Below are positions 53,596 through 63,333 of a stretch of DNA of 64,000 nt, in pieces. A program made the translations under genes and the position numbers. This DNA comes from Criblamydia sequanensis CRIB-18 (lineage in GTDB: Bacteria; Chlamydiota; Chlamydiia; Chlamydiales; Criblamydiaceae): positions 1-64,000 of the forward strand of contig NZ_CCEJ010000010.1 of assembly GCF_000750955.1 (NCBI RefSeq), written 5' to 3'. A model generated the notes under the pieces. That model had not been told where the DNA came from. It worked only from the letters and a program-made list of their open reading frames with translations, and did no database searches. How positions within the stretch are numbered: the first letter of the stretch is position 1; each line of letters opens with the position of its first letter.

Positions 53596-55511
53596 AATTC
53601 TTTTACACATTCCTATTTTCCATTCTAACGATAGTTTCCCATGCCACCCAAATCAAAGAAGGTCTCTCAAAAAAACATGAATTAACCCAAGAAGATCTTG
53701 ACTCATTTTTCGATACGCTCATTCCTTCTCAAATTGAAGAAGCCCATATCGCGGGAGCTGTCATTGCGGTGGTTAAGGACGGGGCTTTACTTTTTACAAA
53801 AGGGTATGGGTTTGCAGATGTTGCTAAAAAAGCCCCCATATCGCCTGAACAAACCTTATTTCGAACCGGTTCCATCTCAAAATTATTCGTTTGGACAGCC
53901 GTAATGCAGCTAGTTGAACAAGGCAAGTTAGAGTTAGATCGAAATATTAATGACTATTTAGATTTTAAAGTTCCTAATACTTTTGATAAGCCTATCACTC
54001 TCTCAGACATCATGACCCATAGAAGCGGTTTTGAAGAATCCTTTAAAGACTTGATGGTAAAATCGCCAGAAGACTTATATCCCTTATCGCAGTACTTGCC
54101 TTCTCACTTGCCAAATCGGATTTTTCCTCCGGGTTTAGTACCGGCCTACTCTAACTATGCGACAACTTTAGCCGCCTACATTGTAGAACGAATTTCCAAA
54201 CAGAATTTTTATGACTATATAGAGGAACATATTTTTAAACCTCTTACTATGAGTGACTCAACCTTTCTTCAGCCGCTTCCAGAAGCTTTTAAAGCCTCTA
54301 ATGGATACCTTCTAGCATCTGATGACTCCAAGCCATTTGAACTTCTTCAAGTAGGGCCTGCAGGGGCTCTTTCCACCTCTGCGATTGACATGTCCCGTTT
54401 TATGATCATGCATTTGCAAAAAGGACGATTTGGAAATGCAGAAATCTTAAAACCTGAAACGATCCAGCAAATGCATAAACGACAAGCAGGCTGGCCTTCA
54501 TCCATGAATGCGATGTGTCTTGGATTTTACGAGCAGTCTCGAAACGGGCATCGGATTATTGGACATGAGGGAAACACTAGTTTATTTCGGAGCAATATCT
54601 TCTTGATTATAGGGGCTAATACCGGCCTTTTTATCTCTTATAATAGTGCCGGTAAATTCACACTTGATCCAAGAGAGGTTCTCTTCGATAAATTTATGAA
54701 TCGCTATTTTCCTGATAAATCAATGATTTTAGAGCCTTTTGAAGAAACTTCAAATATACAAGATGTGGTGGGAAGTTATGAGCCTAGCCGACGCTCTGAA
54801 ACTACTTTTTTAAGGCTATTCAAACTTTTTCAAGAGCTTAAGGTAGCTGCCAATTTACAAGACAATATTCTTTCAGTTTCAGGACTTACAGGATTGAAAG
54901 GGTCGCCTCTTCACTTTCGTGAAATTGCTCCAATGGTTTTTCAAGAAATTGATGGCAAAGCCAAGATTGCTTTTAGTACGGATTACAATGGAAAAAAAAC
55001 AGCCCATATCACTTATGATACTTTTTATCCTACAGTTGTTTTTCAACAAATCCCTAACCTTCTTGATAAACAAATTTTTAATTATTCAGTTCTTGGATTT
55101 AGTTTGATCATCGTTCTACTGACACTCCTAACATGGCCGATTGTGGTATGGGTTAGAAAACATTACAACATCACCTCGCAGCCAAAAGAGAAGGGATTAA
55201 GAAAAATTTCCTATCTTGTCTGTCTTTGCATAGCAGGGTATGTTATCGGAATGTTTGTTTTTGCAAGCCAGCTCACTGATTTTTCAATGCTATCTAAAAG
55301 AAGTGATCTAGCCTTAAGGGTACTGCAAGGAATTGCTTTGACTGCTATTTTAGGCTCTCTTACGTTTAGTTATAACTGCTTTATAAGCTGGAATAATCAA
55401 AAGAAAGAATTTTTTGGAAAAATTTGGAATACCTTATTAGCTTGCGCTTTTATGGGATTTTCCTGGTTTCTTTTCCATTGGAATTTAATCGATTTTTGGT
55501 TGAGGTATTAA
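53592..55511 (+). CDS. Membrane-anchored serine hydrolase (class C beta-lactamase/PBP fold)
   Basis: 639 residues from ATG 53592, coupled to the SDR; a TTG further upstream would hide the signal peptide KFFYTFLFSILTIVSHA. Nucleophile Ser94 in S-I-S-K97, the YSN motif (PAYSNYATT) and HEGN (GHEGNTSLF) give the beta-lactamase/DD-peptidase triad. The C-terminal 150 residues hold about four helices (YSVLGFSLIIVLLTLLTWPI and others), anchoring it in the membrane. The substrate, peptide or ester, is unknown. Confidence 0.87.
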   Translation: MKFFYTFLFSILTIVSHATQIKEGLSKKHELTQEDLDSFFDTLIPSQIEEAHIAGAVIAVVKDGALLFTKGYGFADVAKKAPISPEQTLFRTGSISKLFVWTAVMQLVEQGKLELDRNINDYLDFKVPNTFDKPITLSDIMTHRSGFEESFKDLMVKSPEDLYPLSQYLPSHLPNRIFPPGLVPAYSNYATTLAAYIVERISKQNFYDYIEEHIFKPLTMSDSTFLQPLPEAFKASNGYLLASDDSKPFELLQVGPAGALSTSAIDMSRFMIMHLQKGRFGNAEILKPETIQQMHKRQAGWPSSMNAMCLGFYEQSRNGHRIIGHEGNTSLFRSNIFLIIGANTGLFISYNSAGKFTLDPREVLFDKFMNRYFPDKSMILEPFEETSNIQDVVGSYEPSRRSETTFLRLFKLFQELKVAANLQDNILSVSGLTGLKGSPLHFREIAPMVFQEIDGKAKIAFSTDYNGKKTAHITYDTFYPTVVFQQIPNLLDKQIFNYSVLGFSLIIVLLTLLTWPIVVWVRKHYNITSQPKEKGLRKISYLVCLCIAGYVIGMFVFASQLTDFSMLSKRSDLALRVLQGIALTAILGSLTFSYNCFISWNNQKKEFFGKIWNTLLACAFMGFSWFLFHWNLIDFWLRY

Positions 55512-56051
55512 AACATTTTTTAAGTCATCCATGTCTAGACGCATTTTGTAATGCGGCACCGGATGCCAGCTAGCAATAAACTCGCCGACGATCTTAAAAC
55601 CTGCTTTTTTATACACGTGAATGGCACGTAAATTAGTGGCTTCAGGATCGATTAATACTTCAGAAATGTCTGCAAAATGAGTTAGCAGGAAGGTTTGGAT
55701 CATTGGCACTGCAAGTCCTTTGCCCATATATTTAGGCTCGCAAATAAAGAGATCCAGCGTAATGGCACGGCCCTCTTTTTGACACCAGTTAATTAAATCA
55801 TCTTCCTCATCCTTTCTTACCTCGGAGGTGATCATATAGCCAAAAGGTTTATTATTTATATAAGCTATCCAATGTTCACATAAAGAAGGATGACCTTTAT
55901 AAAAAAGATCCAAGTCATTAAGGGTATTTTGCAAGCCTTGGCCGTGAAACCATTCTTTGATGTGCTCTTGTTTTAACCATTTTTCCAGGAAATCTTTTTG
56001 AGATTCCTTAACCCATGCAAAAGAAAAATCAGTTTTGCTAACCATGTCCAT
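55485..56051 (-). CDS. GNAT acetyltransferase, AAC(6')-like
   Basis: 188 residues. GRAITLDLFICEPKYMGKGL at about 100-119 is the acetyl-CoA site and IDPEATNLRAIHVYKKAGF at about 142-160 the C-terminal motif shared with AAC(6')-type and siderophore-type acetyltransferases. Resistance activity is not implied. It overlaps the serine hydrolase gene at their 3' ends by 27 bp. Confidence 0.83.
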   Translation of the reverse strand: MDMVSKTDFSFAWVKESQKDFLEKWLKQEHIKEWFHGQGLQNTLNDLDLFYKGHPSLCEHWIAYINNKPFGYMITSEVRKDEEDDLINWCQKEGRAITLDLFICEPKYMGKGLAVPMIQTFLLTHFADISEVLIDPEATNLRAIHVYKKAGFKIVGEFIASWHPVPHYKMRLDMDDLKNVLIPQPKID

Positions 56052-56350
56052 TTACCTATTTTAAGGAAGCTTAATTATACTTCGAATTTAAGGAAAAGTC
56101 ATCTGTTAAAGATAGAGTTTCTCTTAAAGCTGTTATTTCATTCATCGCTTAAGCATTGACTTTAAGACTTACGACAGTAACGAAGATCTTTTCAACTGAG
56201 GAAAGTTAAGATAAAGATTATTTTAAAGATTTATATTCCAAAAGGGAGCTTCAAAAATTATTTATTTACCTATAGAAGGCCGATCTTCTTCGGGTCTTTA
56301 CGGCTTGTAAAATAATTTGAAAATGGAGAGGGAATTCTTTCCATTGAAAA

Positions 56351-58129
56351 TTATAAGGGCCTTGGCATTAATTTAATGAGCCGCCCTAATTGCCCCTCGT
56401 AAAACATATCCCCATTATAATAAGGCTGTATCATAGTCCCTTGCGTCATTGCAGGAAGCAAGGGAGAGCGCGCTAACTCAACGCCTGTGGCCGCGTTTCT
56501 CCAAACAGCATAATCATTTAAGTTAGTGCCAGGAATTTCAGGACCCGGAATGTCTGTTCCGACAAGAACGCGATTATTAGATGGGCCAATAAGGGTGGTA
56601 AACTCAGTTGTCGTTTGGCTTGCTTTCCAAACGGTTTCAAGACCTTTGTTTGTAATCGTTATGGCAGCAATCTTGCCGGGCAATGCATCGCTTGCATAAA
56701 TCAAATTGTTATCCGAGTCTGATGAAACGGCCATGGGAGCCCAGCTGATAGCTTGGGAGGCATCAGGTCCGGCTGTTGCAAAAGCGGCTTCCACTAAGGG
56801 AGGAATCGGATCCCCTAAAAAGGGCTGAAGGCTATAATGAATGGAAGCATCCCCTTGATGGATTGCAATCACACTCAAAGCCGTAGAAGCAGGAAGTGTG
56901 TTTGTTTGAGCCACAACCCAATCATTCATTACAGAAAATGAGGTACAAAGCGTCTGTCCGTTTACTGTAATCATACCTGGATTCCAAGAATTATCTGGAA
57001 TAAATTTACCCTCTTTAACTTCGTAGCGAAAAGCTGTCGTTGGCGCAAGCAAGTAAACGTAATTTTTTCCCTGATAGGTCGTGATCGTTGGACGTGCACC
57101 GACAGCCGCCGGCAAAGTAATGTTGTCGACCACCTCCATCGTTTTTGGATCGACAGAAATTAAAATGGAAGGAGGCACATCTGTTGGGTCAGGGCAATTT
57201 AATAGGGCATCGGGACCTTGATAAGTACACCCGGCTTGCCTATAAACAGATTTCATTACGATATAGCCATCTGAGGTAGCATTAAAGCCATTAAAGGAGG
57301 TGTTTTCAGGAAGGGCAATTCCTCCTGTCGGGAGAATTTTTATTTTGACTATTTCTCCATCAGGTGTGATTTTAGCAAGTCTATAGCCATAACTAACGTA
57401 AATAAACCCGTCCTCTAATATTCCCATGGAGCCGGGATAGTCCCATTCTCCGTTTTCAGCTGTAATTATTAACTGTCTATGCCAAATGCGCTCAAGGGTG
57501 TTTGGATCCACCCTGTCAACATAGGCGCCAATCGAACCTGCGATATCGCCATAACCGCCCCCATAAATATAAGCATGATCGGCATCAAGATAACTCATGT
57601 TATACCCGGAAGGGTATAAAAGCGGCAAAGAATTCAAAGTGTCAACGACGTTTCCGAGAGTTAAAGAACCGCCAAAGGTCGCTTCCGGAAACACATGGGA
57701 GCGGCCTGAATTGTAGTGTTCAAAAGCTTGAAGCGAAGGGTACCAAGGAGGGTTAGGCGGGATAATTAAGAGGTTTGCAGCCAAGTTGTCACCGACTCTG
57801 AATAAATAATAACCATTTTTAAAGGGTGCAAGGCCAGCTATTCTATAGCCAGGCTTTTCAATTTTTATTCCTGCGAAATTGTAAATGTGATTTGGAACCG
57901 TTGTTGTAATGCTTAAATTTAGAGCGTTCACGAGATAGTTTTGAACTGTTACCGGGCCTATTCCATTAAGAGCAAGCTTAATGCGCAGCGGATCCGAAGT
58001 TCCGGTTTCAGCTACATTAAAAAATAAGCCTGTGCTTGCATAGCTAGGCCCAAGGGTTAAGAGAAGCGTTATAAGAAATAAACCCTTTAAAATACTAAAT
58101 GGAGATCGTAAAAAAGAGTGCATTAGCAT
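56351..58129 (-). CDS. Secreted beta-propeller-like protein
   Basis: 592 residues. Signal peptide (about 8-31, ending PSYA). The mature part has repeated strand units with HAYIYGGGYGDIAGSIGAYV, DGFIYVSYGYRLAKI, DGYIVMKSVYRQ, NYVYLLAPTT and NNLIYASDALPG, as in PQQ- or YVTN-type propellers. ATG at 58129 or 58123 starts inside the upstream barrel gene (35-bp overlap), so the two are cotranscribed. Function unknown; an envelope or exported location is likely. Confidence 0.72.
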   Translation of the reverse strand: MLMHSFLRSPFSILKGLFLITLLLTLGPSYASTGLFFNVAETGTSDPLRIKLALNGIGPVTVQNYLVNALNLSITTTVPNHIYNFAGIKIEKPGYRIAGLAPFKNGYYLFRVGDNLAANLLIIPPNPPWYPSLQAFEHYNSGRSHVFPEATFGGSLTLGNVVDTLNSLPLLYPSGYNMSYLDADHAYIYGGGYGDIAGSIGAYVDRVDPNTLERIWHRQLIITAENGEWDYPGSMGILEDGFIYVSYGYRLAKITPDGEIVKIKILPTGGIALPENTSFNGFNATSDGYIVMKSVYRQAGCTYQGPDALLNCPDPTDVPPSILISVDPKTMEVVDNITLPAAVGARPTITTYQGKNYVYLLAPTTAFRYEVKEGKFIPDNSWNPGMITVNGQTLCTSFSVMNDWVVAQTNTLPASTALSVIAIHQGDASIHYSLQPFLGDPIPPLVEAAFATAGPDASQAISWAPMAVSSDSDNNLIYASDALPGKIAAITITNKGLETVWKASQTTTEFTTLIGPSNNRVLVGTDIPGPEIPGTNLNDYAVWRNAATGVELARSPLLPAMTQGTMIQPYYNGDMFYEGQLGRLIKLMPRPL

Positions 58130-58814
58130 AGCTATTTCCTGTGCTTAAAGAATTTATTACCTGACTGTTAATGCGCTTTAGCTTTCCCTCGCCCAAATAA
58201 AAAAAACGATAGTCAATTTCAAGAGAGAAATTTCTAAATAAATGATTAAACCGCCACCCTAATCCTGCGGTAGCACTAAAAGCAGCCTTGGTTTTCCCGG
58301 AGAATATCTTATCACTTTCAGTGATTCCGCCATCGAGTGATCTCTCTTTAAAACCATGAGTGCTTGCAATATTAACACCTAAGCCTAAATCAAGAATCAA
58401 ATCATAACTAGAACAGCAGCCAATTAGAGCTCTTGTAGCTAAATAGATCGGATAGTTGGATCGATAATATTGATAAGAGAGGTTAGCAAAAAGATCTTCT
58501 TGAATGACTTTGCCTTTTACTTTAGTTGGAGCCAAATAAAAGGCATTTATTCCATATAAAATTCTTGTCTCTCTTATTCTGAGACCCTCTAAATAAGCCC
58601 CAAGCCCAAAAAGAAGATTTTGACCCGAGTGCTTATCGACAGTAAATTGATCCCCTATCAAATCTTCAATATCCACATGCTGGGACTTGCCTTGATGGGC
58701 TGAAAACACACCTAGCTGTATGAGCGTTTCAAAGCAGCAACTTGCTAAACTAACACTCGGAATTAAAAAGCTTACAATAATCGCTAATAGCTTAAGAGAT
58801 GATTTGTATCTCAT
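58095..58814 (-). CDS. Outer-membrane beta-barrel protein with N-terminal Cys pair
   Basis: 239 residues. A signal peptide ending SLAS is followed by CCFETLIQLG. Strands such as LLFGLGAYLEGLRI, LILDLGLGVNIAS, SATAGLGWRFNHLF and SLEIDYRFFYLGEG suggest a small barrel ending ALFFTISI. Coupled to the propeller gene. Confidence 0.68.
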   Translation of the reverse strand: MRYKSSLKLLAIIVSFLIPSVSLASCCFETLIQLGVFSAHQGKSQHVDIEDLIGDQFTVDKHSGQNLLFGLGAYLEGLRIRETRILYGINAFYLAPTKVKGKVIQEDLFANLSYQYYRSNYPIYLATRALIGCCSSYDLILDLGLGVNIASTHGFKERSLDGGITESDKIFSGKTKAAFSATAGLGWRFNHLFRNFSLEIDYRFFYLGEGKLKRINSQVINSLSTGNSYANALFFTISI

Positions 58815-58902
58815 GATAGGAAACCCGGGGCTTCGTAAAAGCCTCCTTCTTAGTCTAACTTAAAAAATCTGTCAATCTGAGAAAGCTATTATTTAGAGAC
58901 TT

Positions 58903-59361
58903 TTAATCATCTGATAGGGTTTCTTTAACTCGCTGAAGTTGAGGAAATTTTTCTACGAAAGAATCTAAAACTTCCAGGGCCTTTTCTCTACTTATGCCTA
59001 TACCTGATTCGCTTAAGGATTTTAAGGAGTGATTTGTCCATAGGGTATTAATTTCTAAAGCAAGACAGTCGAGTTGGTTTAACACCATATCTTTGCAAAG
59101 AGGGCTTTCGAAAGTTTTACCTATAAAATTCAAAATTTCTTGATATCTTTCAGTAATTTTTGCGGCTATCTCTTCTTTCATATTGTTTTCAGTTTCTTGA
59201 TTAAAATTTGAAGCTGGTTCTTTCAGCCTTATAGAATTTATAGCGGTAGTTTGAAGATTCAAAGTTTCTGGTCTTGTTGAAGGTTTTAGGGTGCTGCAAG
59301 AAACAATCCGATAAATGGCCAATGGAATTCCAAGCGTTAGTGAGTGGAATACCACATTCAT
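58903..59361 (-). CDS. Hypothetical protein
   Basis: 152 residues. A weak N-terminal hydrophobic stretch (VVFHSLTLGIPLAIYRIV) is followed by a helical, acidic region: MKEEIAAKITERYQEILNFI and EKALEVLDSFVEKFPQLQRV. No family recognised. It lies 125 bp after deoC on the same strand. Confidence 0.5.
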   Translation of the reverse strand: MNVVFHSLTLGIPLAIYRIVSCSTLKPSTRPETLNLQTTAINSIRLKEPASNFNQETENNMKEEIAAKITERYQEILNFIGKTFESPLCKDMVLNQLDCLALEINTLWTNHSLKSLSESGIGISREKALEVLDSFVEKFPQLQRVKETLSDD

Positions 59362-59486
59362 AATTCTATTTAAAAGCGACTGTCTTTCACAAAGAGGTTG
59401 GTCAAATAGATGATTAGCGTGGGAACAGATAGAAGGGGTTAGAGAGATACTACTAGCATTTTTACCTTATTAATTTTTATAGTATT

Positions 59487-60137
59487 TTATTTAGATTCCA
59501 TAATAATAACGCCGGCGCTTGTACCAAGCCTTGACGCTCCAGCTTCAATCATCGCAAGAGCTGTTTTTAGATCGCGTATTCCTCCTGAGGCTTTAACCCC
59601 AAAATTTGGACCAACCACTTTTCTCATTAAAGCGACATCGTGAATCGTAGCTCCGGATTTAGAAAAACCGGTAGACGTTTTAACAAAAGCTGCTCCCGCA
59701 TCCATTGATAAAAGACAGGCCGCTTCTTTTTCTTCATCCGTAAGCAAACAAGTTTCAATAATAACTTTAACAATCCTTGGGTCGGCAGACTTAACTACAG
59801 ACTCAATATCCTGACGAACTTTTTTGTAATCTTTAGATTTTAAAGCGCCGATATTGATCACCATGTCAATTTCATGGACGCCACCCTTTGAAAGCTCGCT
59901 TGCTTCTCTAGCTTTAGTATCTGTCGTGTTTGCACCTAAAGGGAAACCGACGACGCTGCAAAGTTTAACGTTAGATCCTTTTAAAAATTCATGCGCCTCT
60001 TTAACCCATGTAGGCTGAATACAAACTGCTGCAAATTGATAATCGATACTTTCTTGGCACAACTTTTTAATTTCTTCAAAGATGGCTTCCGGCTTAAGCA
60101 AAGTATGATCAATATATTGATTTAATGTTTGCAACAT
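59487..60137 (-). CDS. deoC: Deoxyribose-phosphate aldolase
   Basis: 216 residues. Schiff-base Lys153 in FVKTSTGF, proton-relay Lys182 in VKASGGIRD and Asp91 in EIDMVIN. It cleaves 2-deoxyribose-5-phosphate to glyceraldehyde-3-phosphate and acetaldehyde, the last step of deoxynucleoside catabolism; the alcohol dehydrogenases in the window could in principle reduce acetaldehyde. Full length. Confidence 0.94.
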   Translation of the reverse strand: MLQTLNQYIDHTLLKPEAIFEEIKKLCQESIDYQFAAVCIQPTWVKEAHEFLKGSNVKLCSVVGFPLGANTTDTKAREASELSKGGVHEIDMVINIGALKSKDYKKVRQDIESVVKSADPRIVKVIIETCLLTDEEKEAACLLSMDAGAAFVKTSTGFSKSGATIHDVALMRKVVGPNFGVKASGGIRDLKTALAMIEAGASRLGTSAGVIIMESK

Positions 60138-60210
60138 AAGGCTTCGTTTTTGGTTAAGAGGCTATTATAACAAAGATTACATCAGATTGCAATGAAGGGG
60201 CTTCGAGAAT

Positions 60211-60242
60211 AAAAAAGGCAATGCATCCGCATTGCCTTTTTT
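60211..60242 (-). terminator. Bidirectional terminator between a beta-barrel gene and deoC
   Basis: AAAAAAGGCAATGC and GCATTGCCTTTTTT form a perfect 14-bp stem with an ATCC loop, including A and T tracts on both sides. It lies 27 bp after the stop of the 60269-61171 gene and should end that transcript. Confidence 0.85.
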
Positions 60243-60268
60243 AAATAGGATATTTGACATACTTTTAG

Positions 60269-61171
60269 TTATAAATCAAATTGAAGACCTAAAGCAAAAG
60301 CATTGTAATTTATGTTTTTAATGTTAACATTCCAAATCGTCGTTGGAGCATGAGTCGGGTAAATGGTCGATCCTAAAATATAGTTGCTTGAATCTACAAA
60401 AACATAGCGATACTCAGCAAAAACATGGAATCGGCAGAGAAAGTTATAGCGAACGCCCACTTTTGCTTGAGCTGCCACAGTCCATGTTGAATTGCTAGTA
60501 TTGGAGTTGAAGTGGTTGATGCCGGCTTCAAGAGGAGCTACTTGTAAAGAATCTGCATTTCGAATGGATATTCTAGCAGGGCCAAAACCACCGCCTATGT
60601 AAGGCGTAAAGTTTCCAAAGCAGCAATTATTTAGTGAAAGTGTGCCATTGAAAAGATAGAGGCCCATTCTCATTGGGAAGGTATCTAAAAAGTCATGTTC
60701 ATCTAGTCTATCAGTTGGGTTTAAAAGATCGCCCTTCTTAGTATGACGATACCAAAAAGCTTCAAATTCCACACCAGGCGTTAAACCCCAGCCTGAGCAC
60801 CCAAAATTACAAGGATTGGCTGCGAGTTCATATCCAAGCTGTATTCCGCCAAATCCTGCTGAATTTTTATCGGTTCTCCCCCTTGCATCTACAGCTAAAG
60901 GACCTCCTTGAGCTTCTAGAAATAACGCCGTTCCCATTTGTATAATTTCAACTGAGTTAGAGTAAAGGCCGCCACCAAAGGCACCGATATAAAATCGATT
61001 GCATTTAGTCTGACAGCTTGTTAGGCAACAGTCCTCTGCTGAAAAAGAATCGTCTGGATAAAAAGAATCATTAGGATAATAGTACTCTTCAGCGGTTAAT
61101 GAACTAGCCGTATTGAGCACTAAAAGCGCGAGAAGCGCAGAAAGATGTTTTTTATTGAATATTTTGAGCAT
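60269..61171 (-). CDS. Outer-membrane beta-barrel protein with Cys-rich N-terminus
   Basis: 300 residues. Signal peptide (about 1-27), then an acidic linker and EDCCLTSCQTKCNRFYIG. The barrel begins with FYIGAFGGGLYSNSVEI and ends ALGLQFDL, with FGGIQLGYELAANPC, FTPYIGGGFGPARI and FHVFAEYRYVFVDSS strands. It is the largest of the four Cys-pair barrels here and has its own terminator. It resembles porin-like surface proteins of environmental chlamydiae. Confidence 0.75.
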   Translation of the reverse strand: MLKIFNKKHLSALLALLVLNTASSLTAEEYYYPNDSFYPDDSFSAEDCCLTSCQTKCNRFYIGAFGGGLYSNSVEIIQMGTALFLEAQGGPLAVDARGRTDKNSAGFGGIQLGYELAANPCNFGCSGWGLTPGVEFEAFWYRHTKKGDLLNPTDRLDEHDFLDTFPMRMGLYLFNGTLSLNNCCFGNFTPYIGGGFGPARISIRNADSLQVAPLEAGINHFNSNTSNSTWTVAAQAKVGVRYNFLCRFHVFAEYRYVFVDSSNYILGSTIYPTHAPTTIWNVNIKNINYNAFALGLQFDL

Positions 61172-61491
61172 TTTTCTCCAGTTTTGTTAATCAGCCGCTA
61201 AGGTATGATATCAGTTTTAAGATCACGTTGTTTTATTTCAAAGACTCTCATAACACTAATCCTTTTTTTTATAATAGTTTTTTTTAGATATACTTAAGGA
61301 TAAGTTGAAAAATAGATGGCTCAAGGACTGCTGAAGCCTATTTGGTAACAAAAAATTAATAGAACTGCATGGTTGATTTATGTTATTCTTCTCGTTAAAT
61401 GATTTTATAAATAATTTTTCTTATAAAGGTTTCTAGTCGGAGCTCAAGCCCCTGTTCGATTTATTGCGATTATTTAACAAAAAGTGATCTT
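61172..61491. other. 320-bp divergent intergenic region
   Basis: Lies between a beta-barrel gene and a cupin gene read in opposite directions, so it should hold two promoters. It is AT-rich with no repeat, hairpin or small gene that I can support. Confidence 0.5.
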
Positions 61492-61851
61492 ATGGAAAAA
61501 ATCAATCTTAAGGAAAAATTTAGTAAATTTTCAGATTATTGGAATCCAAGAATTGTGGGAGAGCTAAATGGCCAGCATGTCAAGTTAGCCAAATTTCATG
61601 GGGACTTTGTATGGCATAGCCATGAACATGAAGATGAACTCTTTTTTGTCATCAAGGGGCGTCTTTTGATGAGGTTTCAGGATAAAGAGGTTTGGGTAGA
61701 AGAAGGTGAAATGATTATAGTTCCAGCCAAAGTGGAGCATCAGCCCGTGGCAAACGAAGAAGTTGAGGTAATGCTCTTTGAACCTAAATCGACTCTTAAT
61801 ACAGGGAATATAATTGAAGAAAGAACTAGAAATAATCTCGAAGAAATTTAA
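61492..61851 (+). CDS. Cupin-domain protein
   Basis: 119 residues. Metal-site motif WHSHEHEDELFFVIKGRLLM at about 40-59, with the second motif GEMIIVPAKVEHQP near 75-88. Small single-domain cupins of this type are common and unassigned. Followed 13 bp later by the DUF1653 gene. Confidence 0.85.
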   Translation: MEKINLKEKFSKFSDYWNPRIVGELNGQHVKLAKFHGDFVWHSHEHEDELFFVIKGRLLMRFQDKEVWVEEGEMIIVPAKVEHQPVANEEVEVMLFEPKSTLNTGNIIEERTRNNLEEI

Positions 61852-61864
61852 AAAAGGATAGCCC

Positions 61865-62116
61865 ATGAGTCAGGAAGTGCTGCCTTGTTTTTCTGAAAAA
61901 GCCAAATCCATTTTTGTTGGCAGCCGCTATGAACATTATAAAGGCAACCTATATAGGATTCTTGGGATTGCCAGGCATACTGAAACTTTGGAAGAGTTAG
62001 TGGTCTATCAAGGTTTGTATGGAGAGGGCGATATTTGGGTTCGCCCTCTCGATCATTTTCTTGAAACGGTTGCCATAAATGGACAAATTCGCCCTAGATT
62101 CAAATTAATTGAATAG
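61865..62116 (+). CDS. DUF1653 family protein
   Basis: 83 residues. YEHYKGNLYRILGIARHTET at about 18-37 and LVVYQGLYGEGDIWVRPLDHF at about 42-62 are the family signature. Function unknown. Probably cotranscribed with the cupin gene. It ends 2 bp from the convergent Gly-rich gene. Confidence 0.88.
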   Translation: MSQEVLPCFSEKAKSIFVGSRYEHYKGNLYRILGIARHTETLEELVVYQGLYGEGDIWVRPLDHFLETVAINGQIRPRFKLIE

Positions 62117-62118
62117 CT

Positions 62119-63330
62119 CTATTGCTTTAGGCGGACAAGTGTCCAAGTCTGTTCGGCGCCATCAGAAAAACGAACCGTAATCGGTGTTTGGTCTTGAGTT
62201 AGGTTGTAAATACCGGTGGAGGCCACAGGCGCCCCCGGTCTATTATCAAAAGACCAATAAGCCATTTGGGTTTCTTTATTTAAGATCCCGGCCAGATCTT
62301 GTGCGGAATCAGTTGATGAATTGTATAAGACCCCGGCAATTTCTCCGCTACGGCTGATAGCAAGTTGAATAAATCGATTGCTTTGAGCAGCAGTGTTAGC
62401 ATTATTCGACACGGCAAAAACGCCAAGCGGCATCCAATCCCCTTCTTCTTCGTTAGCTGCAATCTCAGAACTTTGAAGCGGATTTAAAGAAGGTGCTGTT
62501 TCTATCGGCTGCTGTTGAACAACCGTCTGAGCCGGTGCCGGAGCTGCTGTAGTTGTGGTTGTCGAGCCGCTAGAGGGATAGTTATCATAAGAATAGTCTG
62601 AGCTTGACACTGGGTAAGCATAGCCTCCATCATCATAGTAATAAGGAGTTCCCCACCCCCAATCACCCCAATTAGCTAAAGCTGCCCAACCAACCGGTCT
62701 CCACCAATTGTTGCCAAGTCTCCCATAATCATTATCAAGATTGTGTCTTTCAAAAAAATTTCTATTAAACCAATCTTTAGAATTAGGCTGAACTTGTTTT
62801 AAGCGTTGGCTTGCCCTATCTGAAGCTTGTCTATTTTGGGCTAACTGCTGGGGGCGGTTATTTGAAAAATTCTGAGCTTTTTGCTTAAAGTCAGGGCGAT
62901 TAGCCATATCTCTTGGCCTATTGGCTTCATACCGATTGACTTGGTTGCGTAATTCAGCACGGTTTGCAGCAGATGTCCTTTGCGTAGAAGGAGAACCGGG
63001 TCTTGTGGCAGGTCCTCTATTCTGTGCCATCGCAGGCCTCGTTGCTGGCCTTGCAGGTGTTGTCCTGGCAGGCGTTTGTCTTGCTGCTTGCTGTCTGCTG
63101 CGAGAATCAGAAGGCGTTCTTGAAGCCCGGCTCATCGTGGGTGTACGGTTCATAGTATGGCCTCCTTTATAGGAGCCCCCTCTTGAAGCCCCGCCTGCAC
63201 GTCCTCCTCCCCCTCGGCCGCCGCCGCCTCCTCTTCCGCCTCCCCCGCCTCTACCTTCCATATCAATAGGGGCGAGTATCAGGCTCATTCCTGTAACTAA
63301 AACCATAAAAACTGCTATTTTATTCCACAT
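62119..63330 (-). CDS. Secreted Gly/Arg- and Ala/Thr/Pro-rich protein
   Basis: 403 residues. After a signal peptide (about 1-25) comes a run of RGGGGG repeats (about 27-50), then a basic, low-complexity region rich in A, R, T, P, Q and N to about 190. An aromatic patch (WWRPVGWAALANWGDWGWG) follows, then a YYYDDGG segment, and a folded C-terminal domain (about 300-403) with DWMPLGVFAVS, GEIAGVLYNSST and TGIYNLTQDQTP. I do not know the family by name; similar layouts occur in Planctomycetes-Verrucomicrobia-Chlamydiae. It starts 3 bp after the upstream gene's stop. Confidence 0.7.
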   Translation of the reverse strand: MWNKIAVFMVLVTGMSLILAPIDMEGRGGGGGRGGGGGRGGGGRAGGASRGGSYKGGHTMNRTPTMSRASRTPSDSRSRQQAARQTPARTTPARPATRPAMAQNRGPATRPGSPSTQRTSAANRAELRNQVNRYEANRPRDMANRPDFKQKAQNFSNNRPQQLAQNRQASDRASQRLKQVQPNSKDWFNRNFFERHNLDNDYGRLGNNWWRPVGWAALANWGDWGWGTPYYYDDGGYAYPVSSSDYSYDNYPSSGSTTTTTAAPAPAQTVVQQQPIETAPSLNPLQSSEIAANEEEGDWMPLGVFAVSNNANTAAQSNRFIQLAISRSGEIAGVLYNSSTDSAQDLAGILNKETQMAYWSFDNRPGAPVASTGIYNLTQDQTPITVRFSDGAEQTWTLVRLKQ

Positions 63331-63333
63331 GGC

